From: Acetobacter aceti NBRC 14818
GTDB taxonomy: Bacteria > Pseudomonadota > Alphaproteobacteria > Acetobacterales > Acetobacteraceae
Assembly (NCBI RefSeq): GCF_000193495.2
Contig: NZ_AP023410.1
Location: 3,532,271-3,596,270 of the forward strand
Length of the DNA stretch: 64,000 bases
Direction: 5' to 3'
Shown here in pieces: positions 28,219-36,787 of the stretch (position 1 is the first letter of the stretch; every line of letters begins with the position of its first letter). The notes beneath the pieces are model-generated. The model had not been told where the DNA came from. It did no database searches and worked only from the letters and a program-made list of their open reading frames with translations. Position numbers and translations under genes: made by a program.

Positions 28219-29781
28219 ATGACAGACATCAATGACGGCCCCGCGCCCCAGTCTTCTCTTGCCGGAGCCATCAGTCGGCGACGTACCTTTGCCATCATTT
28301 CCCATCCTGACGCCGGTAAGACGACGCTGACAGAACGGATTCTCCGAGCGGGCGGAGCCATCCAGATGGCGGGTAACGTCAGGGCGAAAGGGGAGAGGCG
28401 TCGGACGCGTTCTGACTGGATGGGCATTGAGCGTGATCGTGGCATTTCTGTCGTCACGTCCGTGATGACCTTTGAATATGGTGGCTGCGTTTTCAACCTG
28501 CTGGACACGCCGGGCCATGAAGACTTCTCGGAAGACACCTACCGGACGCTGACCGCCGTTGATTCCGCCGTGATGGTGATCGATGCCGCCAAGGGTATTG
28601 AGGACCGGACACGCAAGCTGTTCGAGATCTGCCGTCTCCGCGACATTCCCATCGTCACGTTCATCAACAAGATGGACCGTGAGTCGCGTGACCCGTTCGA
28701 GATACTGGACGAAATTTCTTCCTCGCTGGCGCTCGATACGACCCCACTGACATGGCCGATTGGTCGGGCCGCGACCTTTATCGGCACGTATGACATCCGA
28801 AATGGCGAGGTCCACACGACGGTGCCGGTCGAGGAGAGCGATCCGCGTATGGTGCAGGTGCGGGAAGAGCTTGAGCTTGTCGAGGCCGCTCTTCCTGAAT
28901 TTGACCGTGAGTCGTTTGATGAAGGTCATCTGACACCAGTGTTCTTCGGTAGCGCCATGAAAGAGATTGGCGTCACCGATCTGCTGGATGCGCTGGTCGC
29001 CTTTGGCCCAGCGCCGCGTGCCCAGAACACGGAAAACCGCACGGTCACGGCGGACGAGGCGCAGATGACGGCGCTGGTGTTCAAGATTCAGGCGAACATG
29101 GACCCGAATCACCGGGATCGCATCGCTTTCGCCCGTGTCTGTTCAGGCAAACTGACCCGCGGGATGCGGCTGCTGAATACGCGCACGGGCAAGAGCTTCG
29201 TGCTGCATACGCCGCAGTTCTTCTTCGCCCGTGATCGTCAGTTGGCTGAAGAGGCGTTTGCTGGCGATGTGGTAGGTATTCCCAACCATGGCACCCTGCG
29301 GATAGGCGACACGCTGACGGAAGGGGAGTCCATCCGCTTTACGGGCGTTCCGTATTTCGCACCGGAAATTCTGCGTCGTGTGCGGCTGGATGACGCGATG
29401 AAGGCCAAGAAGCTGCGGCAGGCCCTGAGCGAGCTTGCCGAAGAAGGTGTCGTGCAGCTTTTCAGGCCGCAGGATGGCGCTCAGCCTATCGTTGGTGTGG
29501 TCGGAACGCTTCAGCTGGACGTGCTTCAGGAGCGCCTGAAAGGCGAATACGGTGTGGCCATCGGGTTCGATTCCACGCCGTTCTCACTGGCTCGCTGGGT
29601 GACAGGTGACCGGACGAAACTTGAGACGTTCATGATGGCGAACCGCTCTTCGATGGCGGATGATCTGGATGGCGATCCGGTGTTTCTGGCCAGCTCAGGC
29701 TTCATGATGCGGCGCACTGAGGAAATGAACCCGGATCTGTCGTTCCATGACGTCAAGCAGATCGGTATCGAAATCGGATAA
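28219..29781 (+). CDS. prfC: Peptide chain release factor 3
   Basis: GTPase that recycles RF1/RF2 after termination, 520 residues. G1 is HPDAGKTTLTE, switch I/effector region has the RF3-type KGERRRTRSDWMGIERDRGISV, G3 is DTPGHEDFSEDT and G4 is NKMDRES. The C-terminal RF3 domain contains GVVGTLQLDVLQERLKGEY. Start ATG 28219 (MTDINDGP) is chosen; an upstream in-frame start at 28138 would pass through the rpsD terminator. Confidence 0.96.
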   Translation: MTDINDGPAPQSSLAGAISRRRTFAIISHPDAGKTTLTERILRAGGAIQMAGNVRAKGERRRTRSDWMGIERDRGISVVTSVMTFEYGGCVFNLLDTPGHEDFSEDTYRTLTAVDSAVMVIDAAKGIEDRTRKLFEICRLRDIPIVTFINKMDRESRDPFEILDEISSSLALDTTPLTWPIGRAATFIGTYDIRNGEVHTTVPVEESDPRMVQVREELELVEAALPEFDRESFDEGHLTPVFFGSAMKEIGVTDLLDALVAFGPAPRAQNTENRTVTADEAQMTALVFKIQANMDPNHRDRIAFARVCSGKLTRGMRLLNTRTGKSFVLHTPQFFFARDRQLAEEAFAGDVVGIPNHGTLRIGDTLTEGESIRFTGVPYFAPEILRRVRLDDAMKAKKLRQALSELAEEGVVQLFRPQDGAQPIVGVVGTLQLDVLQERLKGEYGVAIGFDSTPFSLARWVTGDRTKLETFMMANRSSMADDLDGDPVFLASSGFMMRRTEEMNPDLSFHDVKQIGIEIG

Positions 29782-30167
29782 GTCCGACGGGCAGCGCTCT
29801 TTCGTCAGTTTCAGTCATGATTGCTGAAGGAAGGGTGCTGGCGCGTGCAGGATATATCTTCCTGTTGTGGGCATAGCGAAACTCTTGGAGCCTTGTCCGC
29901 AGAGGAGGACCTTCAGAATCTGATAGGCTGGACGGGCCGCCTGACGTCTCCGGTCAGCAGGCAGGACTGCAAGCGGGACGGGGAGGAGATGATCGCTCTT
30001 TGGTCTGAAATCGGCTGATCTGTATCAGGGAAGACAGCTGCTTCTGCAGTCTTCTATCAGCGTATTAGACGAGACCGTGTTCTGGTTTTTATTGTTCATT
30101 ATATTGAACACGATCCCGTATCTCGGATATATCCGATTCTTGAGAGCGACGTCAAGGACACTCATGG
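29782..30167. other. Intergenic region between prfC and the IclR gene
   Basis: About 390 bases. A 65-codon frame at 29821-30018 starts with TTG and shows no family resemblance, so I do not call it. The end near the IclR gene carries two inverted repeats (separate entry). Confidence 0.5.
30093..30136 (+). promoter_or_regulatory. Candidate operator sites upstream of the IclR gene
   Basis: TGTTCA-N6-TGAACA (30093-30110) and the perfect 14-base palindrome TCGGATATATCCGA (30123-30136) lie 32-75 bases before the regulator's start. IclR-type proteins commonly autoregulate through such dyads; this is inference from position and symmetry. Confidence 0.4.
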
Positions 30168-30983
30168 GTGATAATGATGAAAGAGAGTGAGTCGGTTCCG
30201 GCTCTCAGGCGTGCAGTGAAAATTCTGGACCTTGTCAGCACGCAGGATACGCCCCCCAATGCCGCGGCGATCGCCCGTCTCCTCGATCTTCCCCGCAGTT
30301 CGGCGCATGGGCTGGTGACAGTGATGGCCGAACTGGGGCTTCTGGAAACCACCGGAGGATCGGGTGGAGGGGGTTTCCGGCTTGGCTCCAGATTGCTCGA
30401 CTGGGCGGTGCAGGTCAGTCCCAGACAGGATCTGCTGAATGCGTTTCATCAACTGATTGGTGAAAGGCCGGAACTGGGTGCCTACACTGTCAGTCTGAGC
30501 GCGCTGGAAGGTGAGGACGTCGTGTATGTCGCCAGCCGTGCAAACGAGAAGGGATTTGGCATCCATTACAATGTCGGGCTTCGTCTGCCTGCCATGTACA
30601 CCGCAACGGGCATGGCCCAGCTTGGGGCGATGGAGGGAGCCGCACTGAGAAAATGGCTCACGCTTTACCCGATGTCGTCCTGGCCTGCCCCTCCAACCAC
30701 GACGGGTGCCTCCGCTCCTGTCGCCGTGATGGACGAAATCGCCGGGGTGCGGCGTCGGGGATATGCGGTGGATGACGAGCAGGTGCAGGTGGGCGTCTGG
30801 TGCTTTGCCGCACCGGTCCATGATCTTGCCGGGAACGTCGTGGCGGGCTTGGGGATCAGTCAGCCCAAACCGAAAGATACCCTGAAACAGGCAGAGGCGA
30901 TGGGACGGCTTGTGGTCTCGATTGCCCAGACCCTGTCAGGGCGGCTGGGATACCGTGGACGCTGGGGCGGACTTGGCGAATGA
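30168..30983 (+). CDS. IclR-family transcriptional regulator
   Basis: 271 residues. N-terminal helix-turn-helix (VPALRRAVKILDLVSTQDTPPN; ARLLDLPRSSAHGLVTVMAELGLLE) and C-terminal IclR effector domain (AYTVSLSALEGEDVVYVASR; GYAVDDEQVQVGVWCFAAPVHD; VAGLGIS). GTG 30168 is spaced about nine bases from AAGGA; ATG 30174 or 30177 are alternatives. The regulated pathway is not obvious from neighbours. Confidence 0.92.
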   Translation: MIMMKESESVPALRRAVKILDLVSTQDTPPNAAAIARLLDLPRSSAHGLVTVMAELGLLETTGGSGGGGFRLGSRLLDWAVQVSPRQDLLNAFHQLIGERPELGAYTVSLSALEGEDVVYVASRANEKGFGIHYNVGLRLPAMYTATGMAQLGAMEGAALRKWLTLYPMSSWPAPPTTTGASAPVAVMDEIAGVRRRGYAVDDEQVQVGVWCFAAPVHDLAGNVVAGLGISQPKPKDTLKQAEAMGRLVVSIAQTLSGRLGYRGRWGGLGE

Positions 30984-31086
30984 AAGATTCTGGTTTTATG
31001 TAAAGGAAAGTTTTCCATCACAGCACTCGGTGAACAGTTTGAGCGACAATCATCCCCGAACCGGCAGCCTTTTCCTGCGCAACAGG

Positions 31087-31902
31087 ATGACGGCGAGACG
31101 ATTGCTGCTGTCCGCGTGCTGTCTGTGTTTTCTGGTCGGTGGCTCTGCCCGTGCGCAGGAGGCATCGCAAGCCAGTTCTCCCGCTGCTAATAGCGCAATC
31201 CACATCAAATATACGATTTATACGCATTGGTTTCCGGTGATGAAGCTGGAGACCAGCTTTCTGCTCGAACAGACACATTATAACGTTGCCATGCAGGCGC
31301 GGGCCGAAGGACTGCTCAGTATCTTCACCAGACTGCGTATCCAGTCTGTCGCGACCGGTGCCATTCAGAACGATGTCGTGCTGCCGTCCCGCTATGACAG
31401 TCAGGGACTGAGTCGATCGGCCCAGCGTCACGTTGTTCTTGATTATCCGCAGGGCCAGCCTGTTGTCACTTTGCTGGAGCCGACAGAGACGGATCGCGAG
31501 CCGGTACCAGATGAACTGCGACAGCGCGGAACGGATATTCTGACCACCATGGCGAAGGTCATTCTGACGGTTCGGAAGACGGGCCTTTGTGATGGCACCT
31601 ATGATGTGTTCGACGGGATCAGGGTGTCACACTTCACGCTGAAGACGACGGGACAGGACATGAAACCCGACGTCTTTGAGGACCGAAAGGTTCCGGCGAT
31701 GCGCTGCGAATTTTCCGGATATCAGACCGCAGGCTTCATCAAGGGGCATCAGGCGAAAGCCTTGCGCGAACCTCATGGTGGAACAGTGTGGTTCATCAAT
31801 GTGGACGGGTATGGGCCGGTGCCGGTGCGAACGGAAATCGATCATCCCAAGGTGGGGCATCTGACCGTCAAGCTGGATAAGCTTGAAAAAGGCGCAGGCT
31901 GA
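31087..31902 (+). CDS. Periplasmic DUF3108 protein
   Basis: 271 residues from ATG 31087 with a cleavable signal peptide (TARRLLLSACCLCFLVGGSARAQE). The mature part follows the DUF3108 pattern: IKYTIYTHWFPVMKLETSFLLE, AEGLLSIFTRLRIQSVATG, then a conserved KTGLCDGTYDVFDGIRVSHF and WFINVDGYGPVPVRTEI end. Members occur widely in Proteobacteria as predicted periplasmic beta-rich proteins; no biochemical function is known to me. It follows the IclR gene by about 100 bases in the same direction. Confidence 0.88.
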   Translation: MTARRLLLSACCLCFLVGGSARAQEASQASSPAANSAIHIKYTIYTHWFPVMKLETSFLLEQTHYNVAMQARAEGLLSIFTRLRIQSVATGAIQNDVVLPSRYDSQGLSRSAQRHVVLDYPQGQPVVTLLEPTETDREPVPDELRQRGTDILTTMAKVILTVRKTGLCDGTYDVFDGIRVSHFTLKTTGQDMKPDVFEDRKVPAMRCEFSGYQTAGFIKGHQAKALREPHGGTVWFINVDGYGPVPVRTEIDHPKVGHLTVKLDKLEKGAG

Positions 31903-31914
31903 AAACTGTGACGT

Positions 31915-31943
31915 CCTGCGCCAGATGTTTGATCTGACGCAGG
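31915..31943. terminator. Bidirectional hairpin between DUF3108 and the oligoendopeptidase gene
   Basis: A 12-position stem (31915-31926 with 31932-31943) with one mismatch and a five-base loop, lying between convergent stop codons. There is a T-rich stretch only some 10 bases downstream. Confidence 0.45.
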
Positions 31944-31961
31944 TGCCGAAGGTTTTGAGCC

Positions 31962-33644
31962 TTAACGCGGACCGTTTTCCAGAAAATCAGCCGCTTCCTG
32001 AACAACGTCGGCCAGTACGCCGGAGGCGAACGGTGAGACAAGCCCGGCCCTGGCGATCAGTCCGGTGAACGGGGCTGATCCTCCCTGCGCGCACAGCCCT
32101 TCATAGGCTTTCATCGCTGCCGGCTCGTCGCGCCGGGACTGAAGCCAGAGCTGCATCGCGCAGCAGAGCGCAAGCGTATAGTCGATGTAATAGAACGGGT
32201 TGCGGTAGATATGCCCCTGCGCCTGCCAGCGTCCGCCGTGCGCCGGATAGGACAGGTCGCCGTAGTCACGCCACGGCATGTAATGGCGCTCCAGACGCCG
32301 CCATGTTTCGTGACGCTCCTGCGCTGTCATGGTCGGGTTGGCATATACTTCATGCTGGAAGTGATCGACGCACACGCCATAGGGCAGGAAGCTCAGCGAG
32401 CCGATCAGATGCATCCGACGGAAACGGTCGGCAGCGCCATCTTCAACCATTAGCTCCATGTGCGGCCATGTCAGAAACTCCAGCCCCATGGAGTCGATTT
32501 CCGCCGCTTCCATGGTCGGCCACAATTCGTCGATGGTCGGCAGATCGCGGCTGCGCCAGTTCTGGTAGGCGTGTCCCATCTCATGGGTGAAGACATTGAT
32601 ATCGCCATGCGTGCCGTTGAAATTGGCGAAGATGAACGGCATCCCGACATCAGGGAAAGCGGTGCAGAAACCGCCGCCAGCCTTGCCGTCCCGGTTCTTG
32701 AGATCGACGTAACCACCCGACACCATGCTCTTGAAGAACGGTCCGAGATCACCTGACATGCGGTCGAACATGGTCTGGGCGCGCTCGATGAGCAGGTCAT
32801 AATCTCCGGCGGGCTTCGGGTTGCCTCTGGGGTCGACGAAGCTCTCGTCCCAGTAGTTCAGGGTGGGCCAGCCCATTTCTTCGCGGCGTTGTTCCAGCAG
32901 CGACGCGACCAGCGGTGTGACGTGGGTGACGACTTCTTCGCGGAAACGGGCGACTTCTTCCGGGCTGTAATCGACGCGGCGCAGGCGACGGTAGCCAAGC
33001 GGCGTATAGGTCTCGAAGCCAAGCGTGCGGGCCATGTCCGTGCGCAGCTCGACCAGTCGCCCGAAGAGCGTGTCGAGCGTCTCTCCATGTTCGGCGAAGA
33101 ACGCCCATCTCGCCTGCTCGGCGGCGTGGCGTATGGCGCGATCAGGATGCTCCATCCAGGGCGCAAGACCGGACAGGTTGACGGTTTGACCTTCGATTTC
33201 GATTCGGGCCGAGGCGAGCAGGGCAGTGTATTCGCTTGTCAGACGCGCTTCTTCTTCGAGCGCGTTTTCGATCCGTGGGTCGAATGTCGTGATGTCGCTT
33301 TTCCAGAGGGCGATGACGTGTGGACCGACAATGGCGGCTGTCGCGTCATGGAACTGTTCGGAGAGGAAACGCTTTTTCAGTGTGACTTCGTGCGCCGTCG
33401 CCTTGGGTGTCAGGCGATCCGCGTAATCGCGATCCTGCTTTGCTTCTTCGCTTGTCGTATCCTGAGCAAAACGCAGATAGACAAGCGCCGCCCAGCTTTC
33501 AAAGCTGCGGCGCTCACGGTCGAAGCGTGATAGAGCGCCCTTGAGGTCATTTCTATCAAGAAGGACAGTTACAGAACCAAAACCTTCTGCGAGGCTGGCT
33601 TCTGTTGGGCGGGGGAAAGACAGGGATGCGAAGCTTTGGGTCAT
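31962..33644 (-). CDS. M3-family oligoendopeptidase (PepF-type)
   Basis: Cytoplasmic zinc metallopeptidase that degrades oligopeptides, 560 residues from ATG 33644. The zinc motif HExxH appears in FTHEMGHAYQ (about residue 354), with the third ligand in the downstream EAAEIDSMGLEFL. The PepF N-terminal domain (DNLSSW-type region replaced here by FDRERRSFESWAALVYLRF) and C-terminal IYRNPFYYIDYTLALCCAMQL are recognisable. Alternative in-frame starts at 33659 and 33680 add up to 12 residues; none has a strong Shine-Dalgarno. Monocistronic, convergent with DUF3108. Confidence 0.93.
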   Translation of the reverse strand: MTQSFASLSFPRPTEASLAEGFGSVTVLLDRNDLKGALSRFDRERRSFESWAALVYLRFAQDTTSEEAKQDRDYADRLTPKATAHEVTLKKRFLSEQFHDATAAIVGPHVIALWKSDITTFDPRIENALEEEARLTSEYTALLASARIEIEGQTVNLSGLAPWMEHPDRAIRHAAEQARWAFFAEHGETLDTLFGRLVELRTDMARTLGFETYTPLGYRRLRRVDYSPEEVARFREEVVTHVTPLVASLLEQRREEMGWPTLNYWDESFVDPRGNPKPAGDYDLLIERAQTMFDRMSGDLGPFFKSMVSGGYVDLKNRDGKAGGGFCTAFPDVGMPFIFANFNGTHGDINVFTHEMGHAYQNWRSRDLPTIDELWPTMEAAEIDSMGLEFLTWPHMELMVEDGAADRFRRMHLIGSLSFLPYGVCVDHFQHEVYANPTMTAQERHETWRRLERHYMPWRDYGDLSYPAHGGRWQAQGHIYRNPFYYIDYTLALCCAMQLWLQSRRDEPAAMKAYEGLCAQGGSAPFTGLIARAGLVSPFASGVLADVVQEAADFLENGPR

Positions 33645-33831
33645 GGTGTAATCGTGCATGGATGAAGACCTGACGTCCATCCTGATTTTTATTGGCTATT
33701 GATGTGATCGTTTACGTTCTCTTTTAATATCTTTTGTCTAAAAAATATTTGCGGTGATGCCAATCAGGACGGGATGTTCGTCTCTGAAGGAAAGCCCGTG
33801 CAGAAATGATAAGGCCGAGAGGCGGGCGTAC

Positions 33832-34674
33832 ATGAATACGATTTTATCCGCAGCAGAGTACAGCAAGATCAGGAACAGTCTATGGACACCGCCTGACCCG
33901 GCTTTGACCACTGCATATGCGCAACAGTTTCGGTCAGCCCGGCCTTACCCGCATCTTGTGATGGATCGCCTGTTTGATCCGGCTCATCTGTCAGCCGTTC
34001 TGAAGGAAAGTCCGGATATCCGGCATGAAGCGTGGGAGCCGCATTATACGCGCCTGCAGAGCAAGAGAATTCTGAATAACCTTGAAGATATGCCGCCTGC
34101 GATGCTGGCTTATTTCGAGACCCTTCATTCCGCCGCCTTTGTCTCTTTTCTTGAAACGCTGACCGGCCTTTCCGGCCTTCAGCCTGACCTGACGCTGTTT
34201 GGTGGCGGCCTTCATGAAGCTCGACACGACGGGCATTTCGAAATTCACGTTGATTTTCAGAAGCATCCGGACACCAAACTGCGGAATGTGTTGGTGGTGA
34301 TTACCTATCTCAACGAAGGATGGCGGGAAGGAGATGGGGGAGAACTGGAACTCTGGGACGCTTTTGCCTGTCGGCCGGAGGTGCAGGTTGCTCCCCTGTT
34401 TGGTCGCACGCTGATCATGGAACAGTCAGAAATCGCGCTTCACGGTTATCCCCGTCCGCTGATCACCGGATCACGACGCGCTTTGATCACGTATTTTTAC
34501 AAACACGATCTGCAGGTGTTTGAACGACAGTTCGAAAGCACATATTATCTGCGGCGACCGGGCCTGCCTGCGGATCGACGGTTACAGATGGCGCTCCGTG
34601 ATTATCTGCCGAAGCCTGCCGTGTCGGCGCTCCGTCGTCTTCGCTCACACCTTGTCTACCGCAAGTTGAAATAA
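33832..34674 (+). CDS. 2OG-Fe(II) oxygenase family protein
   Basis: 280 residues. The double-stranded beta-helix iron site is present as His139-x-Asp141 (HFEIHVDF) and His204 (ALHGYPRP), with the 2-oxoglutarate-anchoring Arg in GSRRALITYFY about ten residues later. The layout is that of prolyl-4-hydroxylase-like enzymes that act on proteins or small molecules. ATG 33832 is preferred to upstream starts because GAGAGG is well spaced and homologues start near TILSAAEY. Substrate unknown; the following radical SAM gene is about 400 bases away. Confidence 0.87.
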   Translation: MNTILSAAEYSKIRNSLWTPPDPALTTAYAQQFRSARPYPHLVMDRLFDPAHLSAVLKESPDIRHEAWEPHYTRLQSKRILNNLEDMPPAMLAYFETLHSAAFVSFLETLTGLSGLQPDLTLFGGGLHEARHDGHFEIHVDFQKHPDTKLRNVLVVITYLNEGWREGDGGELELWDAFACRPEVQVAPLFGRTLIMEQSEIALHGYPRPLITGSRRALITYFYKHDLQVFERQFESTYYLRRPGLPADRRLQMALRDYLPKPAVSALRRLRSHLVYRKLK

Positions 34675-35071
34675 CAGGAATATTGTCTCAGGGCGTATGC
34701 TGTCAGCAACTCGTCAGGAGAAGGGGGCTTGTCAAACAAGGCTTGGTCGGGTCGTTATGGGCAGCCTGAGCAGGGCTGATTACGTCGTCATTGGCGGGGC
34801 ACAGAGAGTAGCCCGCTGTCGTTGCTCTATCGCCATTTCAGAATATTGGGCTTATAAAAGATTATTCCCTTGAGCAGAGGGTCATGTGACGACCTTTTGT
34901 CAGGATGTTGCCGGTCGGACTTCCTGAGCCGACGCCGATAAAAGGCGTTCGCGGCATACCAATTTCCTAAAACTGAACGAGGCCGTTTCGCGGTCCGGCA
35001 TGCTTTCGCTCAAAATGGGCAATCTCCCGCTTTGAGCGTGATCAGCTGTTTTATCAAAGGATCTCTCCGTG
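34675..35071. other. Intergenic region upstream of the radical SAM gene
   Basis: About 400 bases with no convincing gene. The part nearest the next gene holds a hairpin with arms CGCTCAAA (35007-35014) and TTTGAGCG (35031-35038) and an inner GGG/CCC pairing, placed roughly 20 bases before the Shine-Dalgarno AAAGGA. I looked for a cobalamin riboswitch and do not see one. Confidence 0.5.
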
Positions 35072-36676
35072 ATGACCGACAGCTGCAAGGTCCTGATGAT
35101 CTTTCCGCTTTTTAACGCCGGTTCATTCTGGAATTACAAGGAAGCCTGTGATCTGGCTGGCGCCCGCTATCCGGCAGCGCCGCTTGGGCTGATCACCGTC
35201 GCGGCATTGCTCCCGAAAAATTGGGAGATCAGACTGATCAATCGTAATACCGAGCTCCTGACGGATGCGGATTTCGCCTGGGCCGACATGGTGATGACCG
35301 GAGGGATGCTCCCCCAGCGAAACGACGCCGTGCAGATCATCGAGAAATGTCGCGCCGGTGGAAAACCGGTGGTGGTGGGCGGCCCGGATGTTACATCCAG
35401 CCCGGATATCTATGCCGCCGCGAACTTTCAGGTTCTCGGAGAAGCCGAGGAGATTATGGTCGACTTCATCGCGGCATGGCGGAGTGGTCTCAGACAGGGC
35501 GTTTTCAAGGCCCCTATGGGCAAGACGGATGTGACCCTGAGTCCGCTGCCGCGTTTTGATCTGCTGAAGCTGGATCAGTATCTGCATGTCGGGGTTCAGT
35601 TCTCGCGCGGCTGCCCGTTCAGCTGCGAATTCTGCGACATTATCGAACTGTATGGCCGGGTGCCGCGCACCAAGACGAATGAACAGGTTCTGGCCGAGCT
35701 GGATGCTCTGTATGCGCTCGGTTATCGCGGGCATGTCGATTTTGTCGATGACAATCTGATCGGCAACAAAAAGGCGCTGAGGAAATTTCTGCCTGATCTG
35801 AAGCGCTGGCAGGACGAAAAACGCTTTCCGTTCGAGTTCTCGACCGAAGCGTCGATCAATCTCGCCGACGATCCCGATCTGCTGGAAGACCTGGCCGAAA
35901 GCAATTTCTTCGCTGTCTTTGTCGGAATCGAAAGTCCCGACACAGACACGCTGGTCATGACGCAGAAAAAGCAGAATACCCGCCGCAGTCTGCAACAGAG
36001 CATCGCCACGATTCACAGAGCCGGGATTTTCGTGAACGCGGGTTTCATTGTCGGTTTCGACAGTGAGAAGGGCAGCGTTGCGGCTGGCATGATCGACTGT
36101 ATCGAAGACACGGCGATCCCGGTCTGCATGGTCGGCCTGCTTTATGCGCTGCCAACGACCCAGCTCACGCGTCGTCTGCTGGATGAAGGACGGCTCTTCT
36201 CAGACGACGGACAGCCGCAATCCGGGGATCAGTGTACCGCAGGGTTGAACTTCGAGACAAAACGGCCTCGTCGGGATGTGCTTGATGATTACAGGACGGT
36301 GCTAAAGGCAATTTACGAACCGGCTGCTTATTTCGATCGTGTCCGCAGGCTGGGCCGGATGCTCGGTCGCAAGCGTACTCACCGGATGATACGGGGTGAT
36401 CTTCGCAGCTTCGTTCGCCTGCTCTTCCGCATTAATCGCGCCGGACCGGGAACAGGACGGCAGTTCTGGCGTATGTTACTGGACTGTGCCCTGCATAACC
36501 CAAAAGCGTTGCCCTATGTGGTCATGACAAGCGCTCTCTATCTGCATCTCGGCCCGTTCTCACGGCAGGTCATTGGCGATATTGACCGGGAAATCATCAA
36601 TATTGATCAAGGACGTTGGCAGACTCCGCCACTTCAGCAGAAGCCTGACGAGTTGGAGCTTCTGCCCGCCGCCTGA
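35072..36676 (+). CDS. B12-binding radical SAM protein with DUF4070, HpnP-like
   Basis: 534 residues. N-terminal cobalamin-binding-like domain (about 1-150; PAAPLGLITVAALLP, VVVGGPDVTSSPDIYAAA), radical SAM core with CX3CX2C at Cys181/185/188 (RGCPFSCEFCDII), a VDFVDDNLIGNKKALRKFLP block, and a C-terminal DUF4070 region. The sequence pattern closely follows the HpnP family, the hopanoid C-2 methylase of Rhodopseudomonas and Methylobacterium, but DUF4070 paralogues of other function exist, so I give no symbol. A second GTG start three bases upstream is possible. hpnH lies about 33 kb away. Confidence 0.88.
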   Translation: MTDSCKVLMIFPLFNAGSFWNYKEACDLAGARYPAAPLGLITVAALLPKNWEIRLINRNTELLTDADFAWADMVMTGGMLPQRNDAVQIIEKCRAGGKPVVVGGPDVTSSPDIYAAANFQVLGEAEEIMVDFIAAWRSGLRQGVFKAPMGKTDVTLSPLPRFDLLKLDQYLHVGVQFSRGCPFSCEFCDIIELYGRVPRTKTNEQVLAELDALYALGYRGHVDFVDDNLIGNKKALRKFLPDLKRWQDEKRFPFEFSTEASINLADDPDLLEDLAESNFFAVFVGIESPDTDTLVMTQKKQNTRRSLQQSIATIHRAGIFVNAGFIVGFDSEKGSVAAGMIDCIEDTAIPVCMVGLLYALPTTQLTRRLLDEGRLFSDDGQPQSGDQCTAGLNFETKRPRRDVLDDYRTVLKAIYEPAAYFDRVRRLGRMLGRKRTHRMIRGDLRSFVRLLFRINRAGPGTGRQFWRMLLDCALHNPKALPYVVMTSALYLHLGPFSRQVIGDIDREIINIDQGRWQTPPLQQKPDELELLPAA

Positions 36677-36787
36677 TTTATGGTCCGGATTCTATTCTTC
36701 GGATAGCTATCGGGGTAGGCAAACGCCCGTCTGGCACATCGCCATCCTGAAAACGGACCGTCTGCCTATCCCGCACGGCATCTGCCA

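Noticed and set aside
27469..29112. Reverse-strand open frame of 547 codons across rpsD and prfC
   Set aside because: Spans two clear forward genes and a terminator; product has no domain resemblance.
29821..30018. 65-codon forward frame after prfC starting at TTG
   Set aside because: No Shine-Dalgarno, no family pattern, and cysteine/charged composition typical of random intergenic translation.
34675..35071. Possible cobalamin riboswitch before the B12 radical SAM gene
   Set aside because: No convincing B12-box or the usual set of stems; only a single simple hairpin is seen.
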